Below the pieces are notes generated by a model. That model ran no database searches. It had not been told where the DNA came from and saw only the letters and a list, made by a program, of their open reading frames with translations. Made by a program: the position numbers and the translations under genes. Positions 59,442 through 64,000 of a DNA stretch of 64,000 nucleotides are shown one piece after another. Numbering within the stretch: the first letter of the stretch is position 1; each line of letters starts with the position of its first letter. The DNA lies in assembly GCF_001605725.1 (NCBI RefSeq), contig NZ_CP011530.1, positions 1,488,001 through 1,552,000 on the forward strand. Reading direction: 5' to 3'. The DNA comes from Mycobacteroides immunogenum. Lineage in GTDB: Bacteria > Actinomycetota > Actinomycetes > Mycobacteriales > Mycobacteriaceae.

Positions 59442-59464
59442 CTACTTGACCATTGGTCAAGTAG
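59442..59464. promoter_or_regulatory. 23-bp perfect TetR operator
   Basis: Arms CTACTTGACC and GGTCAAGTAG around ATT, in the 74-base gap between divergent genes. The right arm merges with a -10-like TAGGCT at 59462-59467 that serves the monooxygenase. Binding would block that promoter. Confidence 0.8.
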
Positions 59465-59475
59465 GCTTCTAGCCT

Positions 59476-60681
59476 GTGATTATGCGGTCAACTGGAAGAC
59501 CCGGCGCGGATACCGTGCTGATCTGCGGCGCCGGTATCGCCGGTACGGTGCTGGCCTATCGGCTGGCCCGCGCCGGCTTGCGGCCGACGGTGGTGGAGCG
59601 ATCCGCGGCTTTGCGCCGGGCGGGAAACGCCGTCGATCTGCGCGGCCCGGCCGTCGAGGTCATGGCCGAGATGGGCGTACTCGGCGAACTGGAAGCGCGC
59701 GCTACGGAATTGGACGAGTTCTTCCGTATCGACTCGTCGGGTAAGCGGGTCTTCACCATGGCGCCGGAGGTGATCGGTGGCGAGATCGAGCTGCTCCGAA
59801 CAGAACTCAATGCGGTGTTGTTGGACGCCGCGCACGCTGGTGTCGAATATCGCTTTGGCGATTCGATTCGATCGCTCGACGACCGGGGTGATGGCGTCTG
59901 CGTCGCATTCGACAGTGGTGGACGTGGCGATTTCGACCTCGTCGTCGGCGCCGACGGGCTGCATTCACGCACCCGCCGCCTGACTTGCGGTCCTGAGACC
60001 GAGTTCGTTCGCCATCTCGGTTGCTATCAGGCGCATTTCACCACCGGCAACGTTCTCGGCCTGCGCAACGCGGGCTTGTTGTTCAACCGTCCGGGCCGCA
60101 CCCTCGGGTGCTACACCGTGCACCAGAACACGGAGTTGGTGATCGGACTGTTTTTCGAGTCGGCCCAACGCTCCTACGACCGCGCCGACGTGGCAGCGCA
60201 GCGGCACTGGATCAACCGGGTGTTCGACGGCATGGGCTGGCGCACCGCGGAATTGCTCGAGGCCATGCGGGCGTGCGACGACTTCTACTTCGATGCCATT
60301 GCGCAGGTATCGCTCGCCAGGCCGTACCGCGGCCGGGTGGCCCTTGTCGGGGACGCGGCCTACGGGCCGTCACTACTTTCCGGGATGGGGGCAACCCTGG
60401 CCATCGTGGGCGCTGCCATTCTGGCCGACGAGATCTCTGGCCATCCCGATGACCACCAGCAAGCGTTCGCCCGATACGCGTCGCGTATCCGCGATATGGC
60501 CAGGCTCAGTCAGGAACTGGCGCGGGCATCTCTGGGCTGGTTCATCCAGCCCGATGACGCACGTGGCATCCCGCCGGAAACACAACTCGCGGCCGACAGG
60601 GAATCCGATGTTCTCCGTGACCGCACGCTGGCCGCCGTGCGAGCGGCCTTTGCCAATCCTCCTTCCCGCGCACGAAAGTAG
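59476..60681 (+). CDS. TetX-like FAD-dependent monooxygenase
   Basis: A 401-residue class A flavoprotein monooxygenase. FAD motifs: VLICGAGIAGTVLAYRLARAG (GxGxxG), VVGADGLHSRTR (DG motif) and VALVGDAAYGPSLLSGMG (GD motif), with RAGNAVDLRGPAVEV between. General layout and regulator type resemble TetX, which hydroxylates and inactivates tetracyclines. GTG at 59476 lies 8 bases after TAGGCT and could be leaderless; ATG at 59482 is an alternative. Other substrates (aromatics, rifamycins) are possible, so the call is inference from family and context. Confidence 0.83.
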   Translation: MIMRSTGRPGADTVLICGAGIAGTVLAYRLARAGLRPTVVERSAALRRAGNAVDLRGPAVEVMAEMGVLGELEARATELDEFFRIDSSGKRVFTMAPEVIGGEIELLRTELNAVLLDAAHAGVEYRFGDSIRSLDDRGDGVCVAFDSGGRGDFDLVVGADGLHSRTRRLTCGPETEFVRHLGCYQAHFTTGNVLGLRNAGLLFNRPGRTLGCYTVHQNTELVIGLFFESAQRSYDRADVAAQRHWINRVFDGMGWRTAELLEAMRACDDFYFDAIAQVSLARPYRGRVALVGDAAYGPSLLSGMGATLAIVGAAILADEISGHPDDHQQAFARYASRIRDMARLSQELARASLGWFIQPDDARGIPPETQLAADRESDVLRDRTLAAVRAAFANPPSRARK

Positions 60682-60692
60682 CGTTGTTCGCA

Positions 60693-60698
60693 TAGCCT
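60693..60698 (+). promoter_or_regulatory. -10 box giving a leaderless membrane-protein message
   Basis: TAGCCT lies 6 bases before ATG at 60705; no ribosome site. Same layout as lprB, the SbcD-like gene and argS. Confidence 0.5.
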
Positions 60699-60704
60699 TT
60701 CGGT

Positions 60705-61280
60705 ATGGCTGGAAGTGGCGAAGTAAAAGTTGCGGACAAGGAATCCACCTGGGCGAGATGGCGTGGACGGGTATTCGCGGCCATCGCGCTGCTGCTGGCG
60801 CTGGTGGTCGTGTACTTCGCGTTATCGGCCTTCATCCCGCGCTGGTGGGCGCAGCGTATCGCCGATATGTCCGGTCATGGCAGTTTCACCAAGGGCATTG
60901 GCAGCGGGTTGGCGCTCGGCTTGTTGTGCACCGGAATTCCGTTATTGCTGGCGATGTGGGCGTTTCTGATGCGAGGGCGCCGCGGCGGGAAATTCTTCGC
61001 GGGGGTGCTGACGTTATTGGCCGTCATCATCGCGATACCAAACTTGATGACGCTCACCATTGTGCTCGGAACCAGCAATTCCGCTCATGCCGGCGAGCGA
61101 GTTCTCGACGTCGAGGCACCCGGATTCCGGGGAGCGACGGCCATCGGGGCCATCGTCGCGCTCTTGATCGTGTTACTCGTCGGGTATGTCGTCGTGCGCA
61201 ACTGGCGCAGGCGGGTGAAAGCCGAGAAGCAGCAGCTTCGTGCCGCCGCTGTCGCGGCCGGTGATACCGCGACAGAATGA
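60705..61280 (+). CDS. Conserved hypothetical membrane protein
   Basis: A 191-residue protein with four helices: about 23-45 (VFAAIALLLALVVVYFALSA), 65-88, 97-117 (GVLTLLAVIIAIPNLMTLTIV) and 145-165 (IGAIVALLIVLLVGYVVV). A loop near 120-145 holds GTSNSAHAGERVLDVEAPGF. It ends in a basic/Gln-rich tail. Family members accompany argS in many mycobacteria as I remember, but no function is known. Its end lies 15 bases from the tRNA on the other strand. Confidence 0.78.
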   Translation: MAGSGEVKVADKESTWARWRGRVFAAIALLLALVVVYFALSAFIPRWWAQRIADMSGHGSFTKGIGSGLALGLLCTGIPLLLAMWAFLMRGRRGGKFFAGVLTLLAVIIAIPNLMTLTIVLGTSNSAHAGERVLDVEAPGFRGATAIGAIVALLIVLLVGYVVVRNWRRRVKAEKQQLRAAAVAAGDTATE

Positions 61281-61295
61281 TCGTATGATCGTGTG

Positions 61296-61368
61296 TGCCC
61301 TCGGCAGGAATCGAACCTGCGGCCTTCTGCTCCGGAGGCAGACGCTCTATCCCCTGAGCTACGAGGGC
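61296..61368 (-). tRNA. tRNA-Arg (anticodon CCG)
   Basis: A full 73-base cloverleaf. Acceptor GCCCTCG pairs with CGAGGGC, the anticodon stem TCTGC/GCAGA encloses loop CTCCGGA with anticodon CCG, and the T arm holds GGTTCGAATCC. Discriminator A; CCA is not encoded. Reads codon CGG, frequent in this G+C-rich genome. It is divergent from argS, whose product charges it, the same arrangement as in M. tuberculosis. Confidence 0.97.
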
Positions 61369-61418
61369 GTCAGGGCTTGGAAAGACTAGCGGAGACAGCC
61401 TAGCGCATCCAGACGCAC

Positions 61419-61444
61419 ACCCCGACCACCGTTTCGGTCGGGGT
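61419..61444. repeat. 9-bp hairpin between tRNA-Arg and argS
   Basis: ACCCCGACC and GGTCGGGGT flank 8 bases, 32 bases before the argS -10 box and 51 bases upstream of the tRNA. No T run follows, so an intrinsic terminator is unlikely. Position at the -35 regions suggests an operator or a cruciform element. Confidence 0.5.
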
Positions 61445-61475
61445 AAAGGATTCGGGGCCGGGCTACCCCAGCCCA

Positions 61476-61481
61476 TAGGAT
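61476..61481 (+). promoter_or_regulatory. -10 box giving leaderless argS
   Basis: TAGGAT is 7 bases before GTG at 61489, so the transcript should begin at that GTG. The ATG at 61480 lies inside the box and so cannot be the start if this promoter is used. Confidence 0.6.
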
Positions 61482-61488
61482 GATCGCC

Positions 61489-63141
61489 GTGACTCCCGCC
61501 GACCTCGCCGACCTGCTACGTTCCGCCGCTACCACGGTGCTGGACGAGCGAGGTCTGGACACGTCGGCACTGCCCGCCGCCGTGACGGTCGAACGGCCGC
61601 GTAATCCCGAGCACGGTGACTACGCCACCAACGTGGCCTTGCAGGTCGCCAAGAAGGTGGGTGTCGCCCCACGCGACCTGGCCGGTTGGCTTGCGGAGGC
61701 TCTTGTCGCCAATGACGCGATCGCCGCGGCCGAGATCGCCGGGCCCGGATTCGTGAACCTGCGGATCGCGGCGGACGCGCAGGGCACCATCGTCGCGAAC
61801 ATCCTGGACGCGGGGGAGACCTACGGTAACTCCGACGCGCAGGGCACCCACACCATCAACCTGGAATTCGTCTCCGCCAACCCGACCGGGCCGATTCACA
61901 TCGGCGGCACCCGATGGGCCGCGGTGGGTGACGCCCTGGGGCGCCTGTTGACTCGTCAGGGCGCCACGGTCACCCGCGAGTACTACTTCAACGATCACGG
62001 TGCCCAGATCGATCGGTTTGTCCGCTCGCTCATCGCCTCGGCCGAGGGCAAGGAAGCCCCGGAAGACGGCTACGCCGGGGACTACATCGCCGATATCGCC
62101 AAGCAGGTCACCACCCAGCGTCCGGACGCGCTCGCGCTGCCGGAGCCCAAGAGGGCCGAGGTGTTCCGGGAGATCGGCGTGGACTTGATGTTCACGCACA
62201 TCAAGGAGTCGCTGCACGAGTTCGGCACGGATTTCGACGTTTTCACCCATGAAGACTCGATGCACACCTCCGGCCGGGTGCAGGAGGCCATCGCGCAGCT
62301 GCGCAAGACCGGAAACATCTACGAGAAGGACGGCGCGTCCTGGCTACGGTCCAGCAACTTCGGCGATGACAAGGACCGCGTCGTCATCAAGAGCGACGGC
62401 AACCCCGCCTACATCGCCGGTGACATCGCGTACTACCTCGACAAGCGCGAGCGGGGCTTCGACCTGTGCATCTACATGCTCGGTGCCGACCATCACGGCT
62501 ACATCGCGCGGCTGAAAGCCGTTGCCGCTGCCTTGGGTTACGACGCGGACAGCGTCGAGGTCCTCATCGGTCAGATGGTGAATCTGGTCCGCGACGGTCA
62601 GCCCGTCCGGATGTCCAAGCGTGCGGGCACCGTCATCACCCTCGATGACCTAGTGGACGCCATCGGCGTCGACGCGGCCCGCTACGCGCTGATCCGCTCC
62701 TCGGTGGATACCTCGATCGACATCGATCTGGAGCTGTGGGCATCTGCTTCGAGCGAGAACCCGGTTTACTACGTTCAATACGCGCACGCGCGGCTGTCCG
62801 CGCTGGCGCGCAACGCCGCCGATCTGGGCCTGCAGTACTCGACCGAGCATCTCGAGCTGCTTACCCACGAGAAGGAGGGCGCGCTCATCCGGGGGCTCGG
62901 TGAGTTCGGCCGAATTCTGCAAAACGCCGCAGTGCTTCGTGAACCGCATCGCGTCGCAAGGTATTTGGAAGACATCGCCGGTGACTACCATCGGTTCTAC
63001 GATTCGTGCCGGGTGCTGCCGCAGGGCGACGAAACACCCGGTGATCTCCACGCGGCCCGGCTCGCACTGTGCCTGGCCACTCGCCAAGTCATCGCCAACG
63101 GCCTGGATATCCTCGGCGTGAGCGCACCGGAGCGGATGTGA
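61489..63141 (+). CDS. argS: Arginyl-tRNA synthetase
   Basis: A 550-residue class I synthetase, the length I recall for M. tuberculosis ArgS. The N-terminal Add-1 domain (1-110) holds [20 protein letters not shown]. The HIGH motif appears as [16 protein letters not shown], and Lys-containing MSKRAGT (KMSKS-like) follows at about 385. C-terminal anticodon-binding helical domain includes [20 protein letters not shown] at 61489 is chosen over ATG at 61480 because of the leaderless promoter and the match of [10 protein letters not shown] to the known N-terminus. It adjoins lysA. Confidence 0.95.
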   Translation: MTPADLADLLRSAATTVLDERGLDTSALPAAVTVERPRNPEHGDYATNVALQVAKKVGVAPRDLAGWLAEALVANDAIAAAEIAGPGFVNLRIAADAQGTIVANILDAGETYGNSDAQGTHTINLEFVSANPTGPIHIGGTRWAAVGDALGRLLTRQGATVTREYYFNDHGAQIDRFVRSLIASAEGKEAPEDGYAGDYIADIAKQVTTQRPDALALPEPKRAEVFREIGVDLMFTHIKESLHEFGTDFDVFTHEDSMHTSGRVQEAIAQLRKTGNIYEKDGASWLRSSNFGDDKDRVVIKSDGNPAYIAGDIAYYLDKRERGFDLCIYMLGADHHGYIARLKAVAAALGYDADSVEVLIGQMVNLVRDGQPVRMSKRAGTVITLDDLVDAIGVDAARYALIRSSVDTSIDIDLELWASASSENPVYYVQYAHARLSALARNAADLGLQYSTEHLELLTHEKEGALIRGLGEFGRILQNAAVLREPHRVARYLEDIAGDYHRFYDSCRVLPQGDETPGDLHAARLALCLATRQVIANGLDILGVSAPERM

Positions 63142-63191
63142 GCGCACACCCGGCAGGCCCCCGCCACGCAGAAGGGGAGAAGAACGGAACC

Positions 63192-64000
63192 ATGTCAGCA
63201 CACCTCGCATCGGCACCGGTCAACCCGACCGAGCTAGCGCCGAATGTATGGCCCCGCAATGCTTCCCGCCGCGCCGATGGTGAGGTCACTCTCGCGGGTC
63301 TGGCCGTGTCCGACCTCGCCGAGCAGTACGGCACTCCGCTGTTCGTCATCGACGAGGACGACTTCCGGTCGCGCTGCCGCGACATGGCGGCGGCGTTCGG
63401 TGGCGCCGCCCGCGTGCATTACGCGTCGAAGGCGTTCCTGTGCACCGAGATCGCGCGGTGGATCAAGGACGAGGGACTGGGCCTGGATGTCTGCTCGGCG
63501 GGCGAGCTTGCCGTCGCGCTGCGCGCCGATTTCCCGCCGCAGCGAATCGCGCTGCACGGTAACAACAAATCAGAGGCAGAACTCGAACAGGCGGTGCGTG
63601 CCGGTGTCGGGCACATCGTCGTCGACTCGATGATCGAGATCGAGCGCCTCGACACCATCGCAGGCAATGCCGGCGTGGTGCAAGACGTGCTGGTGCGGGT
63701 CACCGTCGGTGTCGAGGCGCACACCCATGAGTTCATCTCCACCGCGCACGAGGACCAGAAGTTCGGTTTGTCGCTCGCGGGCGGGCAGGCACTGGAGGCG
63801 GTGCGGCGGGTCTTCGCCACCGGCAACCTGCGGCTGGTGGGGCTGCACAGCCATATCGGCTCACAGATCTTCGACGTCGACGGTTTCGAGGTCGCCGCAC
63901 ACCGGGTGATCGGACTGTTGCGTGAGGTGGTCGCCGAATTCGGCGCAGAGAAGACCGCGCAGCTCAACATCATCGACCTCGGCGGCGGACTCGGCATCAG
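63192..64000 (+). CDS. lysA: Diaminopimelate decarboxylase LysA (3' end outside window)
   Basis: The first 269 residues of LysA, a PLP enzyme making L-lysine from meso-diaminopimelate. After an N-terminus with APNVWPRN comes the alanine-racemase-like TIM barrel: Lys80 in [10 protein letters not shown] binds [50 protein letters not shown], and [10 protein letters not shown] at the window end, the phosphate-binding loop. ATG at 63192 has AAGGGGAG about 12 bases upstream; GTG at 63138, overlapping the argS stop, would add 18 residues unlike known LysA. The order argS-lysA matches Rv1292-Rv1293. Confidence 0.95.
   Translation, partial: MSAHLASAPVNPTELAPNVWPRNASRRADGEVTLAGLAVSDLAEQYGTPLFVIDEDDFRSRCRDMAAAFGGAARVHYASKAFLCTEIARWIKDEGLGLDVCSAGELAVALRADFPPQRIALHGNNKSEAELEQAVRAGVGHIVVDSMIEIERLDTIAGNAGVVQDVLVRVTVGVEAHTHEFISTAHEDQKFGLSLAGGQALEAVRRVFATGNLRLVGLHSHIGSQIFDVDGFEVAAHRVIGLLREVVAEFGAEKTAQLNIIDLGGGLGI

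Noticed and set aside
1..64000. CRISPR arrays, insertion sequences, rRNA genes
   Set aside because: No regularly spaced repeats, transposase frames or rRNA-like sequence were seen anywhere in the window.

Overview
The window reads as chromosome from a rapidly growing mycobacterium, most likely the Mycobacteroides abscessus/chelonae group. The evidence is the high G+C coding sequence with many GTG starts, the MmpS/MmpL, LppP/LprE and LprB/LprC families, and gene order. Two blocks keep the order I remember from M. tuberculosis. Positions 1-20483 follow Rv1249c to Rv1262c (membrane protein, drug exporter, RecB/helicase fusion, lprE, deaD, acyltransferase, TetR, CYP130, FAD oxidase, Tap efflux pump, HIT protein). 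Positions 40503-50399 follow Rv1272c to Rv1278 (two ABC half-exporters, lprB, lprC, SixA-like phosphatase, SbcD/SbcC-like pair). The right end is tRNA-Arg, argS and lysA (Rv1292-Rv1293 order). Species and locus names are inference; no search was run.

Layout. 1-7559: two MFS exporters, then an inserted divergent module (SnoaL-like protein and FAD oxidase leftwards, creatinase-like protein and TetR rightwards) around a 20-bp palindrome. 7573-20483: the conserved block, including a leftward run of tap, a mycofactocin-type SDR, an FAD oxidase, cyp130 and a TetR gene. 20589-22895: a GlxA-type regulator and a two-domain haloalkane-dehalogenase-like hydrolase. 23393-38498: a 15-kb biosynthetic island. 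38632-40506: MscS channel and small proteins. 40503-50399: conserved ABC/lipoprotein/DNA-repair block. 50405-61280: accessory oxidoreductases, two P450s, TetR regulators, a drug exporter and a TetX-like monooxygenase with its own operator. 61296-64000: tRNA-Arg(CCG), argS, and lysA cut by the window end.

The most interesting part is the island. Thirteen rightward, closely spaced genes encode an acyl carrier protein with an unusual C-terminal extension, four ketosynthase-fold proteins arranged as active/inactive, active/inactive, a ketoreductase, a type II thioesterase, a malonyl transferase, a PapA-like acyltransferase, MmpS, MmpL, an MFS exporter and an esterase. The two active ketosynthases keep Cys-His-His; the two partners have Ser or Glu at the Cys position and have lost the His residues, which is the pattern of ketosynthase/chain-length-factor heterodimers. 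A type II polyketide or fatty-acyl assembly line with two such pairs, coupled to mycobacterial acyl transfer and MmpL export, suggests an exported acylated polyketide lipid that I do not recognise. No dehydratase, enoyl reductase, acyl-AMP ligase or phosphopantetheinyl transferase is encoded nearby, so the reduction level and starter unit cannot be read from the window.

Regulation is unusually readable. There are strong inverted repeats next to TetR genes (5668-5687, 16478-16503, 59442-59464), a WhiB7-type promoter before tap (20019-20059), three 8-bp direct repeats directly before an uncharacterised gene (39959-39982), and several leaderless starts with a TANNNT box 6-7 bases upstream.
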